Source of the DNA: CAZVFX01 sp964626565
Lineage (GTDB): Bacteria; Myxococcota_A; UBA9042; CAIXZC01
Assembly: GCA_964626565.1 (NCBI GenBank)
Contig: CAZVFX010000199.1
Coordinates: 1 to 8,746 of the forward strand
Direction of reading: 5' to 3'
DNA length: 8,746 nucleotides
A model generated the notes under the pieces. That model did not search any database, was not told where the DNA came from, and saw only the letters and a list, made by a program, of their open reading frames with translations. Below, in pieces: positions 1 through 7,162 of the stretch (the first letter of the stretch is position 1; each line of letters opens with the position of its first letter). Both the position numbers and the translations under genes were made by a program.

Positions 1-1
1 T

Positions 2-1519
2 CTAGATTACCTTTCTTCCCATCGCAGTGAGCAGCCTGCGTGTTCTTCCGAGCAGTTTCCGGTCGTCCATTGTGCTCATCAGCAATCTGAGCGTCTTGTG
101 CAGGCGCCCCGAGTAAGGGAACCAGTTGATCTCGTTTCTGCTGCGGCTGGAGTTACTCATAATGGCCACGGTGCGAGACATGCTGCGCAATCCTTCGGGA
201 CCGTGGTAGCGGCCGAAGCCGCTGGCCTTGGTGCCTCCAAACGGCAGGTGAGGGTTGGCCAGGTTGCGCATGACGTCGTTGATGGAGCAACTGCCCGTGT
301 CTAATCGGGCGGCGACTCTACCGGCCCGAGAGGCGGACCGGGTCCAGACGCTGGCCGACAGTCCGTACGGCGAGTCGTTGGCCAGCTCTATCGCTTCGTC
401 TTCGCTGTCGAAAGGCATTACCCCCACGACAGGGCCGAAGGTCTCGTCTCGCATGACCAACATGGAGTGGTCCGTGTCGGCCAACACCATGGGTGCCAGA
501 TACGACCCCGCACGTTTGCGCTGAGTAAGCAGGCGGGCGCCCCGGGCCAGCGCGTCTTCGACGTGCCGCTCCACGACCTCGATTTGAGCCGGATTGATCA
601 TCGGGCCAACGTCATCGTCTACGGAGCTCCCGAGGCGCAGCTTAGACGCGCCGCTCGCCAGCGCCTTCAGGAACGGTTCGTAAACTCTCCGTTCCACGTA
701 CAGTCGTTCCACCGAGACACAGGCCTGGCCCGCGTTGGAAAACGCCCCGTACAGCGCACCGTTGACCGCTCGGTCCAGATTCGCATCCTTGAACACGATC
801 ATTGGGTCTTTGCCCCCCAGTTCCAGGTGGACCGGGGTTAGTTTGGTCGCTGCGCTCCGCATCACCTGGCTGCCGGTGGCCGCACTACCGGTGAAGAACA
901 CCAGGTCCGGTCCCGCCTCGACAAGGGCCTGCCCCACATCTCCCCGACCTTGAACGACCTGGATCAACCCTTCGGGAAGGGAGGCAAGTTCAGACAGTTC
1001 ACCCACAAGTGCGCCCACCGTGGGTGTTACCTCTGACGGCTTGAGTATCACCGCGTTGCCGGCAGCCAGCGCGGTGATAATTGGCGCCATGGCGAGTTGG
1101 AACGGGTAGTTCCATGGCGAGATGACCAGTACGACTCCCAAAGGTCGATACTCCACTCTGGATTTGCTGCCAAGGAAGTAGAAGGGCGTGGGGCGTTCCC
1201 GAGGGGCGAGGGCCGCGGCGAGGTTCTGTTCGCAGTAGCGCAGAAGGTCCAGCGCAACCAGCAGATCAGAAGCGAGAGCCTCCACCGGGGGTTTGCCGGT
1301 GGCGTCGCATATTGTGCGGTTGATATGTTCGGCTTGTTCCGTCATGACCCGGGCCAGGCGTCCCAGCATGGCAACCCGCTCCTTCAACGGTCGAAGCCGA
1401 GCTTCCGCAGCCGCGGAACGCGCGGTCTCCATCACCTCGGCAACTTCAACGTCGGACGCTTCTGTGAACCGCCCCACTGCTGTTCCGAGTCCTGGGGCTA
1501 TGGCTACGATTTCGGACAT
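2..1519 (-). CDS. NAD(P)-dependent aldehyde dehydrogenase (ALDH superfamily, class-3-like tail)
   Basis: Complete 505-residue protein, the normal length for the family, predicted to oxidise an aldehyde to its acid in the cytoplasm using NAD(P)+. Visible motifs in order: the SPWNYPF segment (134-140) with the conserved Asn137; LKPSE (159-163) for cofactor binding; FFTGS (208-212) of the Rossmann turn; LELGGKDP with the general base Glu233; SNAGQACVS with the catalytic Cys267; RDETFGP with Glu359; PFGGTKASGFGRYHG near 427-440. The last 50 residues, including WFPYSGRLHKTLRLLM, resemble the tail of class 3/fatty-aldehyde enzymes, so a hydrophobic aldehyde is possible. The ATG at 1519 is preceded by GAGGAG three bases upstream. 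The gene lies 94 bases after the Cys-rich lipoprotein gene and has its own candidate promoter and an 18-base inverted repeat in its leader. The substrate cannot be read from sequence; succinate-semialdehyde and coniferyl-aldehyde dehydrogenases are alternatives. Family assignment is secure. Confidence 0.95.
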   Translation of the reverse strand: MSEIVAIAPGLGTAVGRFTEASDVEVAEVMETARSAAAEARLRPLKERVAMLGRLARVMTEQAEHINRTICDATGKPPVEALASDLLVALDLLRYCEQNLAAALAPRERPTPFYFLGSKSRVEYRPLGVVLVISPWNYPFQLAMAPIITALAAGNAVILKPSEVTPTVGALVGELSELASLPEGLIQVVQGRGDVGQALVEAGPDLVFFTGSAATGSQVMRSAATKLTPVHLELGGKDPMIVFKDANLDRAVNGALYGAFSNAGQACVSVERLYVERRVYEPFLKALASGASKLRLGSSVDDDVGPMINPAQIEVVERHVEDALARGARLLTQRKRAGSYLAPMVLADTDHSMLVMRDETFGPVVGVMPFDSEDEAIELANDSPYGLSASVWTRSASRAGRVAARLDTGSCSINDVMRNLANPHLPFGGTKASGFGRYHGPEGLRSMSRTVAIMSNSSRSRNEINWFPYSGRLHKTLRLLMSTMDDRKLLGRTRRLLTAMGRKVI

Positions 1520-1534
1520 AGTTCTCCTCTCGGG

Positions 1535-1552
1535 CAGTGCTAATGTGCACTG
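1535..1552. promoter_or_regulatory. Inverted repeat in the aldehyde dehydrogenase leader (possible operator or hairpin)
   Basis: CAGTGC and GCACTG form a perfect 6-base inverted repeat around a 6-base spacer, just upstream of the Shine-Dalgarno of the aldehyde dehydrogenase gene. It lies between the candidate promoter (1573-1601) and the start codon, so it could be a dimeric repressor site or a small mRNA hairpin. The symmetry is seen directly; the function is inferred. Confidence 0.4.
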
Positions 1553-1572
1553 GTGAGTTGCTGCTACCCGAA

Positions 1573-1601
1573 AAGATGGGCATTCCTACCGGGGGCGTCA
1601 A
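1573..1601 (-). promoter_or_regulatory. Candidate sigma70-like promoter for the aldehyde dehydrogenase gene
   Basis: On the minus strand TTGACG (1601-1596) is followed after exactly 17 bases by CATCTT (1578-1573). The -35 matches consensus at 5 of 6 positions; the -10 is weak (3 of 6). The transcript would start near 1566, about 47 bases before the ATG, with the 1535-1552 inverted repeat inside the leader. Confidence 0.3.
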
Positions 1602-1613
1602 CGGCCGGGGCGG

Positions 1614-2516
1614 CTAACCGGCGCAGTCGGCGGCGGCCACGATGGCCAGGAATTCCGCGACGAAGTCGAGGAGGTCGGTGGGGATCTGGTCGTCAAACAG
1701 GTTTTCGTCGCACCAGGTGCTGCTCAGCGTCTTGACCTCGCCGTCGCTATAACTGATCTTCAGCGAAATGGTGTAAACAAACTGGTCGCAGCAGCAGAAC
1801 GGATTGTCGGGGTTGATGTAGGTGGGCTTGACCCCTTCCCACTCCACCAGGTTAGCGGCCGTCACGAGACCCGAGATCTGCTCTTGCGTCACCGGGGACT
1901 CGCAGTAGGTGTTGGTGTAGGAATCGGAGATATCCAGCGTGGTTCCGTCCAGGTCCCACTCTGCGTCCCCGCCCATGAAACCGCCGCTCTTACCAAAGGT
2001 AACTTCCACTTCGGCGATGTGTTTGTCCGTTATCTCGGGTTCCACCACCTCGGGCTCTACCACCTCGAGTTCCGCAACCTCTTCCGCGATATCCGGAACG
2101 TCCCAGCACGGCAGTGAACAGGGGGTCCCACAGGTTCCGTTGCAGTCTTCTCCGTACCACATTTCATACCCGCCGGGGCAAGCCCACTGTCCGCTGTCGC
2201 ACCACGGTTCGACAACTTCGTCCAAATCGCAGCAGCACAGGTCGGCCAGTTCCTCGGGGTCGCACTCGATGGCGGATTCGAGTTCACTGCTGTCTGCTAT
2301 TTCGTACGCGACTTCGAAGGGAAGCTCGGTGGATACTTCCGGAGTAGAGGCCTCGAACGTCAGATCGATAGGTAGCGTCTGCTGCGGAGTTTTCACCTCA
2401 CTGCCGGTCTTGACGTCTTTCCCCGGTTGTTCCTCGCCGTCTTTGGGCGGCGCCATTTCGTTGCTGCTGGAGCAGGCAAACAGCACGAGCAAGAATGCGC
2501 AACAGATATGCTTCAT
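1614..2516 (-). CDS. Cys-rich lipoprotein with emfourin-like C-terminal domain
   Basis: Predicted outer-membrane lipoprotein of 300 residues. The signal peptide ends in a good lipobox, LFAC, with lipidated Cys15 followed by Ser, which fits export to the outer membrane. Residues 16-80 are a Pro/Glu/Thr-rich linker. Residues 85-137 are Cys-rich (10 Cys, including CCC at 94-96 and a CDSGQWACPGGY stretch). An acidic EVVEP-EVVEP duplication follows (151-160). Residues 166-296 look like one compact domain: a strand with KSGGFMGG, a helix (QISGLVTAANLVEW), a second CCC (241-243), the strand pair FVYTISLKISYSDGEVKTL and a final helix PTDLLDFVAEFLA. That order matches my recollection of the emfourin-type metalloprotease-inhibitor family, but this is pattern recognition only. 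The start is the ATG at 2516: GAGG lies six bases upstream, and an in-frame GTG at 2528 overlaps that site. No function is proven. Confidence 0.8.
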   Translation of the reverse strand: MKHICCAFLLVLFACSSSNEMAPPKDGEEQPGKDVKTGSEVKTPQQTLPIDLTFEASTPEVSTELPFEVAYEIADSSELESAIECDPEELADLCCCDLDEVVEPWCDSGQWACPGGYEMWYGEDCNGTCGTPCSLPCWDVPDIAEEVAELEVVEPEVVEPEITDKHIAEVEVTFGKSGGFMGGDAEWDLDGTTLDISDSYTNTYCESPVTQEQISGLVTAANLVEWEGVKPTYINPDNPFCCCDQFVYTISLKISYSDGEVKTLSSTWCDENLFDDQIPTDLLDFVAEFLAIVAAADCAG

Positions 2517-2555
2517 GTTCTTCCTCACCGGTTATGTTCAGGTCATACGATCCAA

Positions 2556-2584
2556 ATGGTACACAGGAGGGAGTCGGGGTTCAA
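2556..2584 (-). promoter_or_regulatory. Candidate sigma70-like promoter for the Cys-rich lipoprotein gene
   Basis: Minus strand TTGAAC (2584-2579), exactly 17 bases, then TACCAT (2561-2556); each hexamer matches consensus at 4 of 6 positions. It lies in the gap after the pirin gene and would start a transcript near 2549, about 33 bases before the ATG at 2516. This argues for separate transcription from the pirin gene. Confidence 0.4.
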
Positions 2585-2603
2585 GGGGATTGGCGGAAGG
2601 GGT

Positions 2604-3458
2604 TCAGTCGTGTTTCAGGAACTCACCGTCCTGGTATTCCCGAAAAGCGGTGCGCAACTCCTCGTCGCTGTTCATGACGATGGGGCCCTGCCAGGCGATG
2701 GGCTCGCGGAGGGGTTTGCCCGATGCGAGGAGGAAGCGAACTCCGTCGGCGCCTGAGGTGACGGCAACGCCGTCGCCGTCGGAGAACAGGGCCAGCTTGC
2801 CGTTGCCCAACGGCTCTCTCCCCGAGTCGTCAAAGGAGCCTTCGCCGGAAAAGACGTATGCAAAGACCGTGTGGCCGGCAGGCACGCGGTGCTGGAAAGT
2901 CTCCGCCGCGGCCAGACTCACGTCCATGTAGCCCGGCTCCGCCACCACTTCCTTCACCGGTCCTTCGGTGCACACATACTCGCCTGCGATAACCCTGGCT
3001 TTGCCCCCGTTGGGCAGCGGCACTTCGGGAATGGAGGACGAAAGGAACTCCTGGTACCGCGGCTTCATCATCTTGGCCGACCGGGGCAGGTTGACCCAGA
3101 GTTGAAAACCGTGCAGGAGCCCGGCCTGTTGCTCCGGCATTTCCTGGTGGACGATGCCGCGGCCCGCGGTCATCCACTGGATGTCGCCTTCACCGATCAC
3201 CCCGTTGTTGCCCAGGCTGTCTTCATGCCTGACCCGCCCCTTGATCATGTAGGTGACGGTCTCGATGCCCCGGTGGGGATGCCAGGGGAACCCCGCGATA
3301 TAGTCTTCAGGATCGTCGGAGCGAAAATCATCCAGCAGGAGGAAGGGGTCCAGTCGCCGCGCCTCGGCATAGCCGAAAACGCGGTTGAGCTTGACCCCCG
3401 CTCCGTCGGTGGTGGGTTTCGCGGTGAGCACTTCCTTGATCTCTCTTATCTTGCTCAT
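2604..3458 (-). CDS. Pirin family protein (bicupin)
   Basis: Full-length 284-residue pirin. The N-terminal cupin carries the family's metal site: His60 and His62 in WHPHRGIETVTY, then His104 and Glu106 in GRGIVHQEMPE. This corresponds to the 3-His/1-Glu iron site of human pirin and bacterial YhhW-type proteins. The C-terminal half (about 180-284) is the second, metal-free cupin and ends with the typical segment GPIVMNSDEELRTAFREY. Family members are cytoplasmic; some are quercetin 2,3-dioxygenases and some are redox-sensing regulators, and the sequence does not say which applies here. The ATG at 3458 follows GGAGGGG by four bases. The gene sits 61 bases after the caspase-like lipoprotein gene with no convincing promoter in the GC-rich gap, so read-through from upstream is possible. 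Confidence 0.93.
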   Translation of the reverse strand: MSKIREIKEVLTAKPTTDGAGVKLNRVFGYAEARRLDPFLLLDDFRSDDPEDYIAGFPWHPHRGIETVTYMIKGRVRHEDSLGNNGVIGEGDIQWMTAGRGIVHQEMPEQQAGLLHGFQLWVNLPRSAKMMKPRYQEFLSSSIPEVPLPNGGKARVIAGEYVCTEGPVKEVVAEPGYMDVSLAAAETFQHRVPAGHTVFAYVFSGEGSFDDSGREPLGNGKLALFSDGDGVAVTSGADGVRFLLASGKPLREPIAWQGPIVMNSDEELRTAFREYQDGEFLKHD

Positions 3459-3519
3459 GGCTCCCCTCCAGTGGAACGTCGAGGCAAAGATAAGTACGGG
3501 AGGCGGCGGCGGCCAGGGG

Positions 3520-6045
3520 CTATTCCCAACGTACGTCGTCGATCAAACCGGTCCACTGCTTGAAGTTGTAGCCGCCCACAGAAAAGGAGATCTTCTCGTT
3601 GGCGGGGGTGGCCGTCGCGGGGGCGGTGAAGGTGATGGAGGCGTCCTGCCAGCCGGTGCCCCAGAATGCGGCCCCCATGTCGCCGCTGATGGCGCAGACG
3701 TCGCTCCAGGACTTCTTCCACAACTCCTCATTTCCTTCGTCCTTGTCGAGCCGGAAGTTCAACCAATTGGGCCCGTCGATGGTGCACGACGTTTCCTTTA
3801 TCACCACCTGCCACTTGAACTTCAACTTGTACTCCTTCCCCGGGATCGGGCAGGCGGGATAGCTGAGCTGGTGGTAGTTCGCGTCGGGAGCCAGGATGGT
3901 CATGTGCGCGGCCTGGGCGCCTTCAGGTGCTTCGGTGCCTGCGACACCACTGAATTTCAGGCCGGTGGCCGCCTGGCCCTGGCCCGTCGAAGTCCAGTTG
4001 TTCAGGCCCTGTTCGAATCCTCCGTTGGTCATCTTGCCCATGCCGAGGTACAGGTTGTCAGCTCCCCAGGCAACTGGGTAGGCCGGCGTGGTGGCCTCGT
4101 CCGGCACCCAGGGGGCAGCCATGTCCGCATAGGCGGTTCCCGTGGTCTGGCGGTCGAGCATCTTGGCGAAGAATTTCTTACCCCTCGTGTGCGCATAGTC
4201 GGAGTTGACTATCTCTGAATATCCCACGTAATAACCTGCGCCGGCGGCCAGGTAGGCCGCGCCCAGGGTGTTGTTCAGCGATGAACGGCACGCCCCCATG
4301 TAAACGAGGGAGTTGTCCATGGGGTTGCCGGCCCGGGCGGTGGTCACGAAGGAGGGAAGATAGGCGAAAAACTGACTGTTGATGTCCAGCACCAGTTGGC
4401 CGCTGAGCAAGCCGATGGCCTGGGCCTGCAAGCTGCCCGCGTTTACAGCCTCTCTCGTCAGGATCGCTACTTGCGCCCCCGGCCCCTTCCATCCCCACTG
4501 GCTGGCTGCCGGTGCGCCGCTGAAGAATGTGTCTCCATGGGTGGAGATGACCTGCACTCCTCCGTCAAAGGAACTCTCTATTGCGTTGACCGTCCCGGCG
4601 CCGTTTATGCCGCTGAAAACGTCGAATTTCGGGCAGGCGTGGTTGGTGAAGTCGGTGGCCAGTTCCGGCACCTCGTCGTCCGGTGCGAACTGATCGTTGT
4701 AGATGGCGAAGAAGTACGCCTTGGTGCTCTTGGTCGCGTTTGCCGCGTCTGCCCGGTGCTGCGGCGGCACCTTACCCACGGGCCCCCGGGCCGTGTGGGT
4801 CTGGGCCTTGGTCGCTCCAACCCCGGCGGCAGGGTACACCAGTGTCGGTCCGGCGCCGCCGCCCCCGGCGCCGCGGGTGCCGGGAGGGTTGGCCATGAAG
4901 ATCAAGGGGATGCCCGGTTCGGCGATGGCCCAGACGCCGTAGCCATCGTTGGACGACAAGCCTACTGCCGTAATACCGTCAGCCTCGGAGAGCATCTCAG
5001 CCAGCGCATCCCGGGCTCCCCACGGATCGAATTCGGGATTTGCCGCCTCGTAGACTTCCTTTGCGGCGACCATCAACTGAAGCAGGCCGCTGACCTCGGA
5101 GTTCGACAGCGTTTCAACCGCTTCGATCGTCGCCGGCAGCGTACCCCAGGTGTCGCTGCCGAATGTGGCGTAGCCTCTCACGGTCCACTCGGTCCCAGCC
5201 TCCATTTGAGCAATGAACGTGCCCGTGAACCGGCCTGGTTCAGCCTCCTCCAGAGTGCACAGCACGTCTCCCGGGGTCGACGCGTCCGCCGAATGAGCCA
5301 GCACCACCGAGCCTGCGAGCAAGCCGTCCGTGTCGGACAGCAGAACCGACGCGGTAATTTCCGCCGGGATGCCCGCGGCTACCACGGTCGCGGACAACTC
5401 CAGGCCGCCGGTGAACGGCACCCCGGGGGTGGACGAGACGACGATGACGTCGGAGCCGCTCTCTCCGTCGGCGGTAATTCCAGTGACGGTGATGGTGTTG
5501 TCCCCCGGGGAAACCGGGATGTTCGCTGCCGCCCAGGTTTCAACTCCTTCCGCGGTACCCTCCTGGCCTTCGCTGGTTTGCCACGTCACTTCGACTACGT
5601 CATCCCGGGCTATCCCCTCGATGGTTACCAGGTTCAAGTCGGTCGCGAAGTCATAGCCGAAGTTGGGCGCGGTTATGACCACCAACGGCACCTGGGGCGG
5701 GATAACCGCGGGCGGCTCGACGATGGTGTCCGGCGCGGAGGCGTCCATAGTTGTATCGGGGACGCCCTCGCTGTCCGGTTGAGCCAGATCAGTAGCATCC
5801 GGCAGTTGGAGGTCGTCGCCGCTCAGGTCAAGTGAGACGTCTTTCAAGATCGTCGTTTCCGGCGCATCCGGTTCGGCGTCGGCGGTGGCATCGATGACAG
5901 TCGTTTCAACTCCGATCTCTAAAGCAACGTCGATGGCCGGAGTTTCGTCGGCAGACGCATCGAGAGGGGGTACGTTGTCGCCGCTTCCGGAGCAAGCCAT
6001 TGTGAAGAGCGCGGCGAGCAGAATATGGTGGAGTCGGCGGTTCAT
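3520..6045 (-). CDS. Predicted lipoprotein with caspase-clan (CHAT/C25-like) peptidase domain
   Basis: An 841-residue exported protein. The signal peptide ends FTMAC (Cys18, followed by Ser), a slightly loose lipobox. Residues 19-120 are a low-complexity Asp/Thr/Pro-rich linker. Residues 120-205 look like an Ig-like domain (VVITAPN ... VTIEGIARDD ... PGDNTITVTG), and 213-310 like a second beta-sandwich. The candidate catalytic domain spans about 440-650: QVISTHGDTFFSG gives His503-Gly504 after a hydrophobic strand, and NSLVYMGACRSSL gives Cys586 after another. The following AYLAAGAGYYVGYSEIV and the helix GKKFFAKMLDRQTTGTAYADM match the layout of CHAT and gingipain-type domains. Residues 671-841 begin with NGGFEQGLNNW and resemble a galactose-binding-like (CBM4_9-type) jelly roll. 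The ATG at 6045 has GGGAGG upstream; an in-frame ATG at 6078 lies at the expected transcription start and is rejected. The clan assignment is inference from motifs; substrate and activity are unknown. Confidence 0.8.
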   Translation of the reverse strand: MNRRLHHILLAALFTMACSGSGDNVPPLDASADETPAIDVALEIGVETTVIDATADAEPDAPETTILKDVSLDLSGDDLQLPDATDLAQPDSEGVPDTTMDASAPDTIVEPPAVIPPQVPLVVITAPNFGYDFATDLNLVTIEGIARDDVVEVTWQTSEGQEGTAEGVETWAAANIPVSPGDNTITVTGITADGESGSDVIVVSSTPGVPFTGGLELSATVVAAGIPAEITASVLLSDTDGLLAGSVVLAHSADASTPGDVLCTLEEAEPGRFTGTFIAQMEAGTEWTVRGYATFGSDTWGTLPATIEAVETLSNSEVSGLLQLMVAAKEVYEAANPEFDPWGARDALAEMLSEADGITAVGLSSNDGYGVWAIAEPGIPLIFMANPPGTRGAGGGGAGPTLVYPAAGVGATKAQTHTARGPVGKVPPQHRADAANATKSTKAYFFAIYNDQFAPDDEVPELATDFTNHACPKFDVFSGINGAGTVNAIESSFDGGVQVISTHGDTFFSGAPAASQWGWKGPGAQVAILTREAVNAGSLQAQAIGLLSGQLVLDINSQFFAYLPSFVTTARAGNPMDNSLVYMGACRSSLNNTLGAAYLAAGAGYYVGYSEIVNSDYAHTRGKKFFAKMLDRQTTGTAYADMAAPWVPDEATTPAYPVAWGADNLYLGMGKMTNGGFEQGLNNWTSTGQGQAATGLKFSGVAGTEAPEGAQAAHMTILAPDANYHQLSYPACPIPGKEYKLKFKWQVVIKETSCTIDGPNWLNFRLDKDEGNEELWKKSWSDVCAISGDMGAAFWGTGWQDASITFTAPATATPANEKISFSVGGYNFKQWTGLIDDVRWE

Positions 6046-6083
6046 CAGGTCCTCCCGGGAAGTTCGGATTTCGTTCACCCAAC

Positions 6084-6112
6084 AGTAAAGCAGGTTGCCC
6101 GAAAGGGGTCAA
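6084..6112 (-). promoter_or_regulatory. Sigma70-like promoter for the caspase-like lipoprotein gene
   Basis: Minus strand TTGACC (6112-6107; 5 of 6 consensus), exactly 17 bases, then TTTACT (6089-6084; 4 of 6). The predicted start near 6077 leaves a leader of about 30 bases before the ATG at 6045. This is one of the two best promoter candidates in the window, and it supports the choice of start codon. Confidence 0.5.
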
Positions 6113-6130
6113 GAGTCGTGAGGTACCAAC

Positions 6131-6146
6131 TCCCGGAGTGCCGGGA
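6131..6146 (-). terminator. Short perfect hairpin after the MDR oxidoreductase gene
   Basis: TCCCGG and CCGGGA form a perfect 6-base stem with a 4-base AGTG loop, 12 bases downstream of the stop codon of the oxidoreductase gene and before the next promoter. The position fits a terminator, but no T-run follows on the minus strand, so it may act only as an mRNA 3' end stabiliser or have no role. Confidence 0.3.
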
Positions 6147-6157
6147 TGTAGACGGGG

Positions 6158-7102
6158 TCAGGGTATGAGGATCAGAAGCTTGCCGCGCACACGGCCGGTT
6201 TCGGCATGCCGGTGGGCGTATTCGATGCGGTCGAGGGGATAGGTTTCCTCAATTATCGGTTTCAACTCTCCGCTGTCTACCATGTCGGCGATGATCTTCA
6301 GGTCGGCCTCCAGAGATTTGGCAAAAAGCGTCTTTGCCCGCCCCAGGAAGATGAGCCCCGAAAAGACTGCTTCCTTGATGAACCTGCCGTCCGGCACGGT
6401 GGTGATGTATACGCCCCGGGGTTTTAGCGAGTGCCTGGCTTCTTTCGCGGACAGATTGGCCACTGCGTCGAAGATGATATCGTATGTAGCGCCGCCCCCG
6501 AGGGGACTCTTGCGCTCGTAGTCGATGACCGTGGATGCTCCCAATTCCCGGCTCAATTCGGCGTTACGGGCGCTGCAAACCGCGGTGATGTTGGCCTTGA
6601 AGTAGCGGGCCATCTGTAGCGTCGCTGTACCCACCCCGCCTGAACTGCCGTTGACCAGCACTGCCTTTCCCGGACCTATGTTGCCTTTGTCTCTAAGGCC
6701 CTGAAGCGCGGTTAGCGCAACTACCGGCAAAGCCGCGGCCTCGGCCAACGGAATGCTCGCCGGGACTCTCGCGAAGCTCCCCTGTTTAGCCGTCACGTAT
6801 TGAGCGCACGCCCCCTTCTTCAACGAATCGACGGACCCGAAGACGCGGTCCCCAGCCTGGTAGCCGGTGACGGAGGCGCCCGTTTTGACGATTTCACCAG
6901 AGTAGTCGGCTCCTACCAAGCGAGGGAACTTCTTGCCGGTGATAAACTTCAGTTCTCCCTGCCGTATTTTGAAATCGACCGGGTTCACCGACGATGCCTT
7001 CACCCTGATCAGCACTTCGTTGGATTTCGGGACCGGCTGCTCGACCTCCCTGACGCGTAACTGGTCGGGGCCGCCGTACCGGTTATACATGGCGCCTTTC
7101 AT
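6158..7102 (-). CDS. Zinc-independent MDR family NAD(P)H oxidoreductase (quinone-oxidoreductase-like)
   Basis: A complete 314-residue medium-chain dehydrogenase/reductase of the quinone oxidoreductase / RTN4IP1-like branch, predicted to use NADPH to reduce quinones or enones in the cytoplasm. The N-terminal GroES-like domain contains VKASSVNPVDFKIRQG (34-49), LVGADYSGEIV (62-72) and AGDRVFG (83-89). The Rossmann domain contains LVNGSSGGVGTATLQMA (149-165), followed by ELGASTVIDY (186-195) and YDIIFDAVAN (207-216). The C-terminus has the usual RVRGKLLILI ending. The structural four-Cys zinc lobe of alcohol dehydrogenases is absent, as expected for this branch. The ATG at 7102 follows AGGAG by six bases. 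It is 60 bases after the methyltransferase gene and 112 before the caspase-like gene. Substrate is unknown. Confidence 0.92.
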   Translation of the reverse strand: MKGAMYNRYGGPDQLRVREVEQPVPKSNEVLIRVKASSVNPVDFKIRQGELKFITGKKFPRLVGADYSGEIVKTGASVTGYQAGDRVFGSVDSLKKGACAQYVTAKQGSFARVPASIPLAEAAALPVVALTALQGLRDKGNIGPGKAVLVNGSSGGVGTATLQMARYFKANITAVCSARNAELSRELGASTVIDYERKSPLGGGATYDIIFDAVANLSAKEARHSLKPRGVYITTVPDGRFIKEAVFSGLIFLGRAKTLFAKSLEADLKIIADMVDSGELKPIIEETYPLDRIEYAHRHAETGRVRGKLLILIP

Positions 7103-7132
7103 CGGATTCTCCTGCGTAAGAGTGACGACCTC

Positions 7133-7161
7133 AAGCTAGCAAGGCGTGCCGGTGTTTGCAA
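7133..7161 (-). promoter_or_regulatory. Weak candidate promoter for the MDR oxidoreductase gene
   Basis: Minus strand TTGCAA (7161-7156), 17 bases, TAGCTT (7138-7133). The hexamers match consensus at 4 and 3 of 6 positions. The spacing to the ATG (about 24 bases from the predicted start) resembles that of the neighbours, but the match is weak and could be chance. Confidence 0.25.
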
Positions 7162-7162
7162 G

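Noticed and set aside
2576..2606. Direct repeat GGGGTTCA at 2576-2583 and 2599-2606
   Set aside because: Only 8 bases, one copy overlaps the pirin stop codon, and no structure or spacing suggests an operator.
1939..2931. Rightward 330-residue reading frame opposite the Cys-rich lipoprotein and pirin genes
   Set aside because: It is Ser/Thr-rich with no domain, spans the gap and promoter between two well-supported leftward genes, and mirrors their codon structure.
4396..5835. Rightward 479-residue reading frame opposite the caspase-like gene
   Set aside because: Arg/Gly-rich, no recognisable domain, lies wholly antisense to a gene with signal peptide, domains and Shine-Dalgarno; typical GC-rich antisense artefact.
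6046..6078. Upstream in-frame ATG for the caspase-like lipoprotein
   Set aside because: It would put 11 charged residues before the signal peptide and lies at the predicted transcription start; the ATG at 6045 has GGGAGG at correct spacing.
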